This document shows positions 12,901 through 22,223 of a stretch of 64,000 nt of DNA, one piece after another. Both the position numbers and the translations under genes were made by a program. Under the pieces are notes generated by a model. It saw nothing but the letters and a program-made list of their open reading frames with translations, was not told the DNA's origin and ran no database searches. This DNA is from Sweltsa coloradensis (lineage: Eukaryota; Arthropoda; Insecta; Plecoptera; Chloroperlidae): NCBI GenBank assembly GCA_024449915.1, contig JAMZAV010003195.1, forward strand, positions 1 through 64,000, read 5' to 3'. Every line of letters starts with the position of its first letter. Position 1 is the first letter of the stretch.

Positions 12901-15900
12901 ATGAAAGTTTTGTTTAACGATTTGAACTGATTTAAGAATGTATTCACAGTATAAGGTAAGAATCTTAAATTGTTGAAATAAAGGTTGAGAGTGAGTTCTG
13001 GAGTGCGCCTTTGCTATAATTATTATTCTAATAGCCCTTTTTTGAATTTTAAACACTTTGTCGTGCTGTACGCAGAATGACCCCAGAACTCAGTCCCATA
13101 TCTTAACAGGCTTTCAAAGAGTGCAAAATAAACTAGTTTTGCTGTACTTACATTTGTTGAGTTTCTAATTAATCTAATTGAATAGCAGGCTGAATTTAAT
13201 TTTCCTACTAGAACAGTTATATGTTTATTCCATGTTAAGGATTCATCCATGAAAATCCCTAGGAATTCGATGTCCTGTACCCTAGAGATTGTGTGGGTAA
13301 CATTGCCATTTAATTTTATTGATAGTTCATGAATTTGTTCTAAGGATCTTGATTTTTGTGTAGAACTAAAGTTAATTAATTTAGTTTTTGAGGAATTTGA
13401 GATTAATTTATTACTCAAAAACCAATTTATGCATGTAGTTGTTCTTTCTGTTGCTTTTAATATTAATTCACCCCTTGATGGTGCATGAATTATAGAGGAA
13501 GCGTCGTCTGCAAAAAGTTCAATGTCATCTATACAAAAAGGAAGATCGTTAATAAAAATATTGAAGAAAAGTGGACCTACTATGGATCCTTGAGGAACAC
13601 CGCATGTGTTTAGTAGTCTCTGAGATATTGTTTTTGTTTCATTACCCTTTGTGTCGTATGTTATTAATTCTACATATTGGTATCTATTACTCAAATATGA
13701 TTTTATCATTTCTAACGCTACTCCCCGAATACCGTAATAATGAAGTTTGTCTAGAAGAATTTCATGATCAATACAATCAAAAGCTTTGGATAAGTCGTAA
13801 AAAACTCCTATGGTGTGATCTTTTTCTTCTAGAGCATTTACAAGTTTTACCAGAAACCTATTTATTGTGGTACATGTTGATTTGTTTTTCCTAAACCCAC
13901 TTTGATTGTCTGAATTTTTTTTGCATTTTACTTAAACTGGGAACATGAATAAACATGTTCCAGTGGGGGGGAAAGGTACAGAAGAACGACAGCTTACCTT
14001 AAAAAACGTTCAGTAGGTCGCACAGACACAAATAGATGAGTTGACTTTTTAACTATTTTAACTATGTTATCATGATTACCCAGGAATCTACATCATCAAT
14101 GATTCATCATCATTGATTTATCATAATAATCTGTTGCCACATCCCACTCTGCGTTGGGTCGTCATTAATGACTGGCTTCTCCATCTTCTCTCCTCTCCCT
14201 TTCTAGTACCACATTTCATTCTCAGGCTCCTCACTGTTCCACATCTTTCCACACACTATCTAGCCATTGTGATCGTGGTCTGCCTCTTGGTCACCTACCT
14301 AGAATTTTCAATTCCATAATTATTCTTTTACAATCATTCTTCATGTGAATGTTTACAGAAAGGCAGTATTGTGCGAGCCTCGTGGCCCGAGGCTGGTTTG
14401 GTGAACGACATCTTGATGAAGTCTTCTAGTTATCTAATGGAAGCTGCCCACTCTTTCCGTATCTACCTGAAAAACTCGATGCTACCCAAGAAACCAAAGA
14501 AGGGTGAAACTGCCACAGTCACTCCGCAACGGGCAACGCACGCTATCATCTGGGTAGCTAAGACTTTCCCTCCTTGGCAGTGTACGGTGTTGACCACGAT
14601 GAAACAACTTCTAGATGTAAGTTGTGCATTCATTGTAGCTAATGTTAACTTTTTAGAAAACCTCTCAACATGAAACTAATTCTTGGCCAGTAGTAATTAG
14701 GCAATCTATGTAAGTTGTTTTGGTAGGTGATTGAAAAATCTATACATATCACATTGATGTAGGCTATGTATCAACACATGGCCATTACAGATAGCTACTA
14801 TGTGATGACCATGGAGTTCTGACCAAACCCTTATTTATTACTTTGTTAGTCCAATTTTAAATATACGTAACATGTTAAATTAAATACTACATACTGCATT
14901 TTGACTGCCCCATTTTTTAACTTGGTATTTTAAAACGTAGGCCTAGGACTACCTACATAAATTCATGCATACCAGTAGGGCCTACGTACTGTACTTGTGG
15001 TAATAATATGCCCAAAAGTTAGATGTATATATGTATGTGTTCCCCTGCTAAAATGTGAACTTGCAGTATTTTGTTTTGTTGACAATTAAACATATCTTTA
15101 ATTTTACCAGTACTCGAATTTGTATTGTTATTCAGAAAAATGGATCACTACCTGACAACAAGAAGATATCTTCAGAACTCGGCAGTAAAGAAGACTTGAA
15201 GAAATACATGAAGCGAGTGATGCCATTTGTCCAAGCAACAAGAGAGAAGATGGACAGCATTGGCGTCGAAGCTCTTAATCTTACACTTGACTTCGATGAG
15301 CTGGATGTCCTTGTGAAAAATAAGGTGTATCTTGAAAATACCCTTGATGTAAGTACTATGTCAATGTCAGTCAAAATAATTAGTTATATTAATTCTAAAG
15401 AATTGGTGTGAATCATAATCCCTTCTGTAGAAACAACCTGTATCTCAATTCTCCATAATATTATACATCATGGGTGTGCGAGTTGAACTAGGGATGCACA
15501 ACAATAATATAAAAATTTCCATAATTGAATGTGACTGCATTATCGACCGATAATATCGAATAATGTTTATCAAAAATTATCAAATTTTATATTATTTGGT
15601 GTTATTCTTAAATTTTATTCAAATTGATTAAAATTAGGGGTGGACCGATACCATAATTTGCCGATACCGATACCGTTTATTTGTTTACCGATACCAATAC
15701 CACTTTATGCAGTAGGCCCCATTTGACTAGGCCTACTTTCTAAAAAGTAAAAACTACAACAAACAAACAATAAAGAATAAAAAAAATTAACACAAATTAA
15801 AATGTTATCACTTTCCTGTTTTATTTAGAACTAGGCATACACTTTGCCTACATGCGTAGGGACTACACCACCCACACAACTTACAAAAGTAAAACGAAGG

Positions 15901-18900
15901 AATAAGGAACTAGGCCTAGCCTAGCCCTAATGAAGATCAATAGCATGATGCATTATTTAATTAAATTATTTGATTTTAGTCCTAGATGTAGGGTCTAGGC
16001 CTTGTCCCAGGGCCTTAGTCCTAGGCAAACTTAAGTTTTAATCTAGGCCTACCCTAGGTCCACAACTTCACAATATAATTAAATAAATCTCTATGAAGGC
16101 TAGGCCTAGAATTTGTGTAGGCTATTTTACGTAATGCACAGGGCTAGGGCCTAGGCCCTACCTGTAAATCCAGAAGAAGCAGAAGCAGAAGTTGAAGGCT
16201 GAGGGCTTAGAGAACGCCTTGGCGTTTGTAGTAGGCCTATCCCAAGTGAATCTAGAGGCAAACAATCGTCTTCCCTTTCATTCTCGTTATCCGAGTCTGG
16301 TATAGCCGTACGCGATTTTTTTCTAGGCGTAGCTGGGCCAACCTCGTCAGATGGGCAAGGCGTGGGCTCAATTAGAATGCTTGAATGGTATCGAGCAATA
16401 TACTTTTGCATATTGCTAGTGGTGAAGCTCTTGGCGTTGTTACCGCCTCGCGAGACGTATTGCTTGCACAACATACAAAGAGCACGTTGCGGGTTGCTTG
16501 CATTTTCTTTAAAGTACTTCCAAACTTCGCTCCGCTTTTTTACCGACATAACTCTTTAATTTCTTGTTACGAATTCATCAAAAGTAAAACAAACAACAGT
16601 CACAAACACGTCATCCGTCAAAAGATGCGATGATGCGAGCGCGGAAACAGCGACTTTGATAGATCGAACTCGAAGTCGAAGGTGCAAGTCGATAGAATAG
16701 CAACGCACTCTATCGGAGACTCGGCGCACCGCGCTCGCGGCAAGTAGCTCAATCTAACGGTAGACTTCAACACTACGTACGTACGTACGTACGTAAATTG
16801 ACGAGATAGTATCGGATTTGGTATCGGCAAAATGTTCCGATACCGATTCTACCGATACCACAGGTATCGGCCGATTCTCAATATCGGTATCGGTATCGGT
16901 CCACCCCTAATTAAAATTATTAATATATGATACATTTAAAATTTCCCTTCCTCCTTTCATTCCAGCTTGAAGAGGTTACTGTAAAGTACTCCGACGAGGC
17001 CCCGGACCGAGAGGATTGTTGTCCTGGTCACCCCTGCATGACCCTGATGGTGCCCCCGTCTCTGCCTCTACAAGCCGTCAACCCACAACCAGAGAGGGGA
17101 CTATTCACGCAAGTTATAAATGTGGGAGAGGGAGACACGGTTGCCAAGTTGGCAGCACGACTTGCCAAGGCTAACAAGGTTATCAAGGGTAGGTCCTTGA
17201 CAACTTTGTCCAATATGTAGGGACATACATTTATGGTAAATAAAACCACCAAAAAGCGGTACAAAAATTATTAAAAAGCGGTGCAAAAAGTCGGTGTTAA
17301 AATCAAAACTCGACAAAAAGCGGTAAATAAAAGCGGTGAATAAATTTGATAATTTGCATGTCACCGTGTGTCATTCATGCATATTGTTATAATTTATATT
17401 TAACAAGAATGTAGTGGAAGACACTAGCCTAATCTAGACTTAGCTAGGCCTAGGCCTACGGCAAAATAGCTAGCACTAACAGAACTGCCTAGGCCTAAGC
17501 TACTGTCCCCAGTTAAAAATCTAGACTAGACCCTGATTTCGTGATGTAGGCCTAGGCCTAGGCCTAGGAAATGAACTACGTACTAGGCCTACATACCAAC
17601 GAATCTCATACAAAATTGAAGTGTAAGGTAGGCTAGGCCTAGGCTAGGGGCTTGAGATGTGTAGGCCTAGGCCTTGGTTGGGGCAAAGGTTCTAAAATAT
17701 TATCTCAGTGTTAAATTTCTTCTGTGCATTTTTTTGCAGACATAAGTCGACTATGCCTAGCTTAGGCCTAGATGCAACCGTGGGATCATAAAAGTCCAAT
17801 CCTGTGTTGTTTCCTGAAGATGGCCCTAGGCCTAGGCCCTAAACCTGCTCCATACTAGGCCTAGGCCTAGGTCCAGCCTAGGTCTAGGGTCCAGTCGTAT
17901 TTGAATTGCTTAGGGCTATGTTTAGGGCACTTGTTCTCAAAATTTAGACAAATCAACGATGTTCTTACAGTTAACTGAATGTTAACAGCTTTAACTCAGT
18001 GCCTCAGACATCGCGAATTTGAGGTTAGGTAGTCCCAGGCAGCCTGTCAACTCTTTTGTTGTGCTGAAAAACACATCTTATGCAAGAAACAATGTGTAGG
18101 TCTATTGAAATCAAACAAATAACATGTATTTATCTTTATTTACACGCGCGCGAGATAAAACATCGGTTATTTTCGGCATTTTATCTGCAGTCCATCACAG
18201 GATGACAACAATAATTTTAGGCCACAAAGCATCACAATCAGCTGGTATGAACGACTATCGAACGAAAAAAACGATTAGTCGAACTTTTGGGCGAAATAAT
18301 CGATTGCACAGTCAGCCATCTTGATTATGATCGAAACTCGAAATCTAGCGGGATTTTCAAATAATTTTGCACTTTTAGCGATTTTAACACTAAAAATTGG
18401 AAAACATCGCAAAAAGTTGTAAAATCGCGGAAAATTCGTGAATAACGAGAATAATCATTAAAAATCGCGGAAAACGGTTAAAATGGTAAAAATCGCGAAA
18501 AGTCGCGAACGTTATCTAATAGCCCAAACTGCCATTAAACACACTGTATTGAAAAAAATGCATTATTTCAATATTTGTAGAATTTCGTAAAAACACGCGT
18601 CGCGAAAATTTCATGTCCCTACCAATATACAATTAAACCTCACTTAATTTTACTACAAAATAAGGATGTGTGGCTCTCCTAAAATACAAGGTGTATTTTG
18701 GTCTTCAAAAATACTCATCTTCAGTTATTAAGCTTGGAGATGAGTTCGAGCAAACTATGTAATCTTGAAAGTGGAATGCAAGTACTATTTGGTTTGGACT
18801 TTGGATCACTTTGAATGTTTTATGGGGTTGTGGTTTGCACCTGTAGGCTTATGTCAAGATCAAAATTAGGAACAGACCAAATTTTCAAAAATATTGTGTG

Positions 18901-19530
18901 GTAGTTTTAGAAAATTACCGGTACCTAAATAAGCCTCCAAATAGGTTTTTTGTTGTAATTTTTAAAGCTGATGTTTTAAGACAATTAGTATTTGGAATGG
19001 GAAAATGTTATCTGATCGTGCCATGTGCATATCCTTTGTGAACAACCTCCCAAACTTTCAAACTTTTGGGGTGAAAATTGGAGGTCAAAAAGTGACCAAA
19101 AATGTATGTGAAATTTTTTTCAGACATTTAACATTGTAAAATAAGTTAGTTTGAGCTCATCCATCCATCTTAATGGAGGGGCTATTCTAACTGCCTCCAA
19201 TTTTTCCAAAGCCCAAATGTATTACTATTATTATTAATTATAATTATTAAATAGGAATGCACCTATGCCAATTCCTAAGAATTGGTGATACTGATACTTT
19301 CTATAACTATCTGTGTTTCAGATGCTGGTAGTGTACAGTTATGGAGATTTGAAGACCCAGTACTTGGCCCTCGAAAAATACCGTTGTTGGAAAAACCTAC
19401 TCTTGGGAAAGTAAGAATTGATCCAGAAACAATCTTCCATCTTGACTTTGAAAAGAAGTGCATCAATTACTCTACCAATGGCTCAAAGTCGCTTAATCTC
19501 GGTGAACAAATTGTTTACATCGTGCAATGA
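829..19530 (+). CDS. LARS1: Leucyl-tRNA synthetase, cytosolic (3' ten exons, 5' end outside window)
   Basis: Class I aminoacyl-tRNA synthetase that charges tRNA-Leu with leucine in the cytosol, and in animals is part of the multi-synthetase complex. Ten exons (829-973, 1422-1590, 3549-3820, 6692-7004, 9769-10181, 11475-11957, 14359-14616, 15136-15348, 16966-17188, 19322-19530) join in frame with AG/GT borders and give 898 residues plus stop. Visible in order: CP1 editing domain (TLRPETM, then SVPSDSPDD with the conserved editing Asp), the return to the catalytic core ([16 protein letters not shown]), the core around [11 protein letters not shown], the KMSKS signature, the helical anticodon-binding bundle, and the eukaryotic C-terminal domains. 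From memory of the human protein (about 1176 aa), the first ~280 residues, including the HIGH signature, are missing because they lie upstream. No frameshifts or stops are seen, so the gene looks intact. Confidence 0.97.
1422..1590 (+). CDS. LARS1: LARS1 exon b (CP1 editing domain)
   Basis: Acceptor ATCTAG, donor GTGAGG. Encodes [16 protein letters not shown] through [11 protein letters not shown] plus the first base of a Gly codon (phase 1). Matches the family segment between the two editing motifs. Confidence 0.95.
2345..2851. mobile_element. MITE with ACCCGGGGACATAATTAAAT terminal repeats
   Basis: The left end ACCCGGGGACATAATTAAAT and the right end ATTTAATTATGTCCCCGGGT are perfect inverted complements about 500 bp apart in a LARS1 intron. 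The interior has an A-run and no ORF. A target duplication could not be fixed (left flank TATCTAC, right flank ATACATAC), so the superfamily is open. Confidence 0.7.
3381..3485 (+). repeat. ~105-bp dispersed repeat, inverted copy at 13934-14040
   Basis: The stretch CTCATCTATTTGTGTC through ACGTTTTTTAAGGTAAGCTG to a CTGGAACA-x-GTTTATT end is repeated on the opposite strand in another LARS1 intron. It ends just before exon c. Origin unknown; perhaps part of an old transposon. Confidence 0.7.
3549..3820 (+). CDS. LARS1: LARS1 exon c (CP1 editing Asp)
   Basis: Acceptor TTTTGTAG, donor GTAATT. Completes the Gly and continues [17 protein letters not shown], the second editing-site motif with the conserved Asp used to clear mischarged tRNA. 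Later residues [10 protein letters not shown] and [13 protein letters not shown] fit cytosolic LeuRS. Ends phase 0 after FYDG. Confidence 0.96.
4193..4836. mobile_element. Non-autonomous element with GGGGGGTGAGACTCGAC ends
   Basis: The left end GGGGGGTGAGACTCGAC is matched by GTCGAGTCTCACCCCCC on the right. Subterminal parts also mirror each other (CGCGTGGTTTTG against CCAAACCACG, and GATTGTCGGAAT). No ORF of note. Part of its interior (4686-4760) recurs in inverted orientation at 6129-6200. The class was not recognised. Confidence 0.65.
5086..5644. mobile_element. hAT-type MITE, 8-bp target duplication ACTTCAGG
   Basis: The ends CAGGCGCGTAGGAA and TTCCTACGCGCCTG are inverted repeats and are flanked by ACTTCAGG at 5078-5085 and 5645-5652. 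An 8-bp duplication with CAGG-type ends is characteristic of the hAT superfamily. The interior carries G- and C-runs and a segment shared with the element at 55236-55804. No transposase ORF. Confidence 0.88.
6129..6200 (-). repeat. Fragment of the 4193-4836 element
   Basis: The reverse complement of this segment matches 4686-4760 almost base for base (TTTCCGACAACCAAATAGCA core). No terminal repeats are present, so it is a fragment. The surrounding 5650-6690 is otherwise AT-rich intron with nothing else recognised. Confidence 0.65.
6692..7004 (+). CDS. LARS1: LARS1 exon d (end of CP1, return to catalytic core)
   Basis: Acceptor GGTTGTAG, donor GTAAGA. Encodes [37 protein letters not shown] and ends in CSRTYGLG plus one base (phase 1). 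These are highly conserved core segments of the family. Confidence 0.96.
7489..8258 (+). mobile_element. Helentron-like non-autonomous element, family 1
   Basis: Starts ACTAGGAAAACGCTAAAGTC, has GTTGATGGATGAGC about 35 bp in, and ends TTTGCTTCGCTCATCCAA. The interior motif GTAGCCCCACCCGTT is shared with 10307-10987 and 23664-24432. There are no terminal inverted repeats; instead the 5' subterminal TGGATGAGC is the complement of the 3' terminal GCTCATCCA, as in Helentron subterminal repeats. No ORF. The class is an inference. Confidence 0.65.
8691..9275. mobile_element. hAT-type MITE with long inverted repeats, TSD ACGTGCAT
   Basis: The ends TAGGGTGGGCCGAAAAAC and GTTTTTCGGCCCACCCTA are perfect complements. 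Extended, diverged arms (CGCGGAAAAGTTGCGAATT, CTTCCGGTCGCGCATGTGCT) cover most of the 585 bp, with an internal tandem copy of the left-arm unit. The flanks ACGTGCAT at 8683-8690 and 9276-9283 form a perfect 8-bp duplication. No ORF of note. Confidence 0.88.
9769..10181 (+). CDS. LARS1: LARS1 exon e (catalytic core up to Lys of KMSKS)
   Basis: Acceptor TCCCATAG, donor GTAAGC. Encodes [20 protein letters not shown], then [16 protein letters not shown] and ends [10 protein letters not shown]. The final Lys is the first residue of the KMSKS ATP-binding signature; the other four residues open the next exon. Confidence 0.96.
10307..10987 (+). mobile_element. Helentron-like non-autonomous element, family 1
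   Basis: Second same-strand copy in the LARS1 gene: ACTAGGAAAACGCTAAAGTC start, GTTGATGGATGAGC, internal GTAGCCCCACCCGTTTGG, and TTTGCTTCGCTCATCCAA end. Slightly shorter than 7489-8258, with insertions and deletions between the two. Confidence 0.65.
11151..11222 (+). tRNA. tRNA-like sequence (SINE head or tRNA pseudogene)
   Basis: A 72-nt unit with acceptor GCCTTCA pairing with TGGGGGC (two G-U pairs), discriminator A, box A TAGCTCAGTTGG, box B GGGTTCAATCC and a perfect T stem, followed by a T-run at 11224 that could stop Pol III. D and anticodon stems do not pair well, so an isotype cannot be assigned. The related unit at 31410-31482 shares GGACAGCA-x-AGGT, so this is probably a tRNA-derived repeat and not a housekeeping tRNA. 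Confidence 0.45.
11475..11957 (+). CDS. LARS1: LARS1 exon f (MSKS of KMSKS and anticodon-binding bundle)
   Basis: Acceptor TTTCAG, donor GTAAGA, phase 0 at both ends. Starts [15 protein letters not shown], continues [16 protein letters not shown] and [14 protein letters not shown] into the helical anticodon-binding domain ([20 protein letters not shown]), ending [10 protein letters not shown]. At 161 codons it is the longest exon seen. The open frame upstream of 11475 is intron. Confidence 0.97.
12296..13925 (-). mobile_element. 5'-truncated non-LTR retrotransposon (Jockey/CR1-like RT)
   Basis: The minus strand encodes the reverse transcriptase core: [22 protein letters not shown] (catalytic Asp), [13 protein letters not shown] and FADDA, the active-site box with Phe in place of the usual Tyr. 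The frame is open from about 13920 to 13023, then a frameshift near 13030-13056 leads into the C-terminal piece ending near 12652. The endonuclease and the RT start are missing (5' truncation). The 3' end carries a GAACAT microsatellite tail at 12296-12320. It lies inside a LARS1 intron, antisense to the gene. The clade is not certain. Confidence 0.85.
13934..14040 (-). repeat. Inverted copy of the 3381-3485 repeat
   Basis: The reverse complement reads CTCATCTATTTGTGTC through ACGTTTTTTAAGGTAAGCTG, the same as 3381-3485 with scattered changes and a C-run. It directly abuts the broken 5' end of the retrotransposon at 13925. Confidence 0.7.
14231..14296 (-). pseudogene. Relic C-terminus of a retrotransposon ORF
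   Basis: The minus strand reads [19 protein letters not shown] then a stop. The RGRPRxxWxD pattern is typical of the C-terminal tail of RTE/L1-like retrotransposon polyproteins and their domesticated relatives. Only about 20 codons are visible, so this is a short relic. Confidence 0.45.
14359..14616 (+). CDS. LARS1: LARS1 exon g (C-terminal region)
   Basis: Acceptor GTTTACAG, donor GTAAGT, phase 0 both ends, 86 codons. Encodes [20 protein letters not shown] through [10 protein letters not shown], matching the SWP and YPPWQ segments of cytosolic LeuRS. Confidence 0.95.
15136..15348 (+). CDS. LARS1: LARS1 exon h (C-terminal region)
   Basis: Acceptor TTCAG, donor GTAAGT, 71 codons, phase 0 both ends. 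Encodes [20 protein letters not shown] and [10 protein letters not shown], typical of the eukaryotic C-terminal extension. Confidence 0.95.
15635..16909. mobile_element. hAT element with BED finger ORF, 8-bp TSD ATTAAAAT
   Basis: The ends TAGGGGTGGACCGATACC and GGTATCGGTCCACCCCTA are inverted repeats, rich in the subrepeat CCGATACC. The flanks ATTAAAAT at 15627-15634 and 16910-16917 are a perfect 8-bp duplication. A BED-type zinc-finger ORF is on the minus strand (16162-16549), but no hAT transposase catalytic region is present. It also holds TAGGCCTAG-rich sequence and a short ACGT microsatellite (16776-16795). It sits just upstream of LARS1 exon i. Confidence 0.9.
16162..16549 (-). CDS. BED zinc-finger first exon of a hAT transposase (remnant)
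   Basis: Starts [15 protein letters not shown]; the W and F fit the BED domain start, then CMLCKQY gives the Cys pair, and the [12 protein letters not shown] segment aligns with the His part of the finger. The first zinc His seems replaced by Tyr (QKYI), so the finger may be degenerate. It continues into an acidic, Ser/Pro-rich tail ([10 protein letters not shown]). The reading ends at ACAG/GTAGGG, a good splice donor, as in hAT genes where the BED domain sits on a separate exon. The catalytic exons are absent from the element. Confidence 0.6.
16966..17188 (+). CDS. LARS1: LARS1 exon i (C-terminal domain)
   Basis: Acceptor TTCCAG, donor GTAGGT, 74 codons plus one base. Encodes [20 protein letters not shown] and [15 protein letters not shown]. 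It begins only 56 bases after the hAT element 15635-16909, so that insertion sits just upstream of the acceptor and may cover the branch-point area. Confidence 0.94.
17400..17930. repeat. TAGGCCTAGG-rich intron segment
   Basis: The palindromic words CCTAGG and AGGCCT occur dozens of times here, in places as short tandem runs (17549-17566, 17860-17872). The same words are scattered at lower density from 15720 to 16160. No ORF or terminal repeat. The rest of the intron (17931-19321) shows GATTTTTA/CGCGAAAA-type low-complexity sequence near 18350-18600 and nothing else recognised. Confidence 0.6.
19322..19530 (+). CDS. LARS1: LARS1 terminal exon (coding part)
   Basis: Acceptor TTTCAG. Encodes [20 protein letters not shown] through [10 protein letters not shown] followed by TGA at 19528-19530, matching the very C-terminus of animal LeuRS. 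The 3' UTR follows, to about 19710. Confidence 0.95.
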
Positions 19531-19692
19531 CAGGATCTATGAAGTATTGCCATTGGTCTTGTTTGACACACGTACCTTCAGGTTTGGAAAGTATTATGGT
19601 ATGGATGGAGTATCTCTGGTACTGGTAGGAGGATTGATTTGATACTAGTAATTTATTTTTTCTGTCATTTAATACTTTTGTTTTGTTGTATG

Positions 19693-19698
19693 AATAAA
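19693..19698 (+). terminator. LARS1: Poly(A) signal of LARS1
   Basis: AATAAA lies 163 bases after the stop codon, followed by the T-containing stretch ATCTTCTCTC. It is the first canonical signal after the stop, so it is the likely 3' end. Confidence 0.6.
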
Positions 19699-19719
19699 AT
19701 GTACAATAGATAATCTTCT

Positions 19720-20870
19720 CTCATTACATAATATAAAATGATTGTCAAATAAATTATTGAAGAAAAATCATTGTCTTCCTTATTCCCTTTTCATATGTCC
19801 ACATTTTTGTCTTACTAGGCCATCCAACATGTAATCAATAATCAATCAATATCATGCATCATGCCTGCACTGAAGGGGAGTTACATGCAGTCTTGAGGAG
19901 AAGCGCACTGCTTGCAGCTCGCTACTTTTTATCTTTTTGAGCGGAACCGGTGCACTATTTTATTTACAAAGCTAATTGTTACGGTAGCAATTTAAAAGTT
20001 TTGTAGCCTTTGCGTGAAAAGTAGCGTGATATTTCCGCTACTTTTTTGATTACAGCACTACAAAAAAAGTCAAACGTTGGCACTGCAAACTAACTTGTAA
20101 CACCCACCGCGAACGTTCCGAGTCACCGAGTTTCACTGCTTGTGGTCACCGGGTAGGCACGTAATCTCGTCTCACTTGCACACACACCGTTTGCTCTCTC
20201 TCTCTCTCTCTCTCGCAGAAGAACGAGCCTCTCTCTACGTCGTCGGAAGGATGACCAGTGTAGCGATCTTGTCACATCGAGAGTTTGCATAGTTCTGAGT
20301 TCACCAAAAATATTGCAGTGATTATGAAATCATTGTCTATTTTGAATGCTATTTCAGGGTCGTAAACTCTTTAAACAAGTTTCAAGAGGTGTATGAGTGG
20401 AGCCATTGATCTTGACCCTCTAGTGTGTCTTATACCAGTAAATCGGACTGTAGATCTGGTGACAAGTGTCGAAATATTACAAATAAAATATTTATTTTAA
20501 GAACAGTTATGTCCAAATAATTTCAATTTAATAATGTATAGTATTATGTTCTTTTGTGCACCTATGTAGACCTATTTAGATTTTTTAAATGTTTTTTGAT
20601 ATACTGTACTGTAATGTATTTTGATAGGCATAGTATTTATTTAATTCTAGTTCATTGCCTACACCGCACTTGTGGAGCTTGCTCTGTTGGTGGTGGACTC
20701 CAATAAAACAATACAGTAATTACGTGTATTACATTTAATTTGAAATAAATGTGCTATGTTATTTTTATTATTTTTGGTTTGTAAGGAAATTTATGGATTT
20801 CATCATTTTGCAACAAATGCATGCCTACAAAGCATGTAGGCCTACATATGATAAATATGGAGACTTGCAT
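19720..20870. other. Intergenic DNA, no gene seen
   Basis: AT-rich intergenic sequence with a short CT microsatellite at 20196-20213. The CAATAAAA stretch at 20700 resembles a retroelement 3' end but has no supporting ORF. Confidence 0.4.
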
Positions 20871-20938
20871 GCCTCCTTTGTAAATCAGTTTTTTAATTGA
20901 ATATGATAGACGTTAAATAAACAAATTAAATAAATAAA
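20871..20938 (+). repeat. 3' end of a non-LTR retrotransposon (AAATAAATAAA tail)
   Basis: CCTCCTTTGTAAATCAGTTT, then ATAGACGTTAAATAAAC, then an AAATAAATAAA tail. It is the complement of 31743-31812, the 3' end of the longer element, so this is a severely 5'-truncated copy of the same family. Confidence 0.65.
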
Positions 20939-21448
20939 CCTTCAAACGTTACGTACGTAATGGTAGTTTGACTAAAACCCGATTTGAAAACGGCTTGGTT
21001 AAAATGGTTTGGCCAAAATATGTATAAAACATACAGAGGAAAAGTAACTATGTGTGGTTGATGCAGGTGAATTGCCAGATAGTAGATACCCATGTGGGGT
21101 AGGAAGTCCTTGATTGAATAAAAGTAGTATTTCAATAGGGAATTTTTCAATCGGAAAAGTCAGTGAAATTGTTTATATTTCTAGAATTTCCTAATTTTTC
21201 TAAAATTTATCTAAAACTTGACAAATTTTCCTGGGTCAAGTTTACAATGTACCATCGCTGCCAGTCATAACGGTGTGGGGCATAATCAGTTATCTTATTT
21301 TACCAGTTGGATAAATTTGCGACCAGGAAAATTACGTGTTTCAATCTGGAAAACCTTGGAACGAACTGAAATACCTAAAACCTAAAATAAGGAGGCCCGG
21401 CTGTCCATGGCATTGAGCGGGCACACCAAATGTTTCGTCACCGAATAA

Positions 21449-22223
21449 TTGGATGAGCGCAGCGAGCGTAGCGAGCGAAGCGAAGATTCCATTCTACTAC
21501 ACTGGAGAAAAAAAATCCGGAATGTTTTTTTTTTTTTTTTTTGTATTTTTGTCTGTTTGTCCGCACGATTCCGGCTAAACCGATACTCCGATTGAGATGA
21601 AATTTTATGGAGGCCTTCGAAATCTCTGAACTTAGAACTGCCACGTTTTGAGCGCAATCGGAAAATTATTTCTCATGAAAATCGCAATTTTACGATTTTT
21701 TTTCGATTTTTTTAAAATTTCTTTGACTTATAACACCTACATGCTTTATCCGATTTTAATGATTTTTGCACAGAACCTTTATTTTATGAATTTAGATATT
21801 CTTGTGAAATTTTAGCGCAATTGAAAAAATATTTATCATAAAAATCGAAATTTTACGGGTTTTTTCTTTTTTTAAACAATTCTTTGACTTATAACACCTA
21901 CATGCTTTATCCGATTGTAATGATTTTTTCGCAGAACCTTAATTTTATGAATTTATATATTAGTGTTAAATTTGAGCGCAATCAAGAAATTATTTCTTAT
22001 AAAAATCGCAATTTTACGATTTTTTTTAACAATTACGATTCATAAATAAATTAATAAAAGTAAATCTTTAATTTAATTTAATTTAATTTAATTAAATTAA
22101 AAAAAAATTCAACTTAGTAATGATTTTTCCACAGAACAACAGAAAATTCGCATAACACATGGCAGCTCAATGCACCAATTACGCTCATCCAACAACGCGG
22201 CGGGACTTAAGCGTTTTCCTAGT
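21449..22223 (-). mobile_element. Helentron-like non-autonomous element, family 1b
   Basis: On the minus strand it runs from ACTAGGAAAACGCTTAAGTC with GTTGGATGAGC to GAAGCGAGCGCTCATCCAA-type 3' sequence. The interior differs from family 1: repeated TTATAACACCTACATGC and TGAGCGCAAT blocks, and TTCCGGCTAAACCGATACT near the 3' end. The same interior recurs at 24788-25247 and 35849-36495. Confidence 0.62.

Noticed and set aside
16162..16549. BED zinc-finger protein as a host gene
   Set aside because: It lies fully within perfect terminal repeats and an 8-bp duplication, so it belongs to the transposon.
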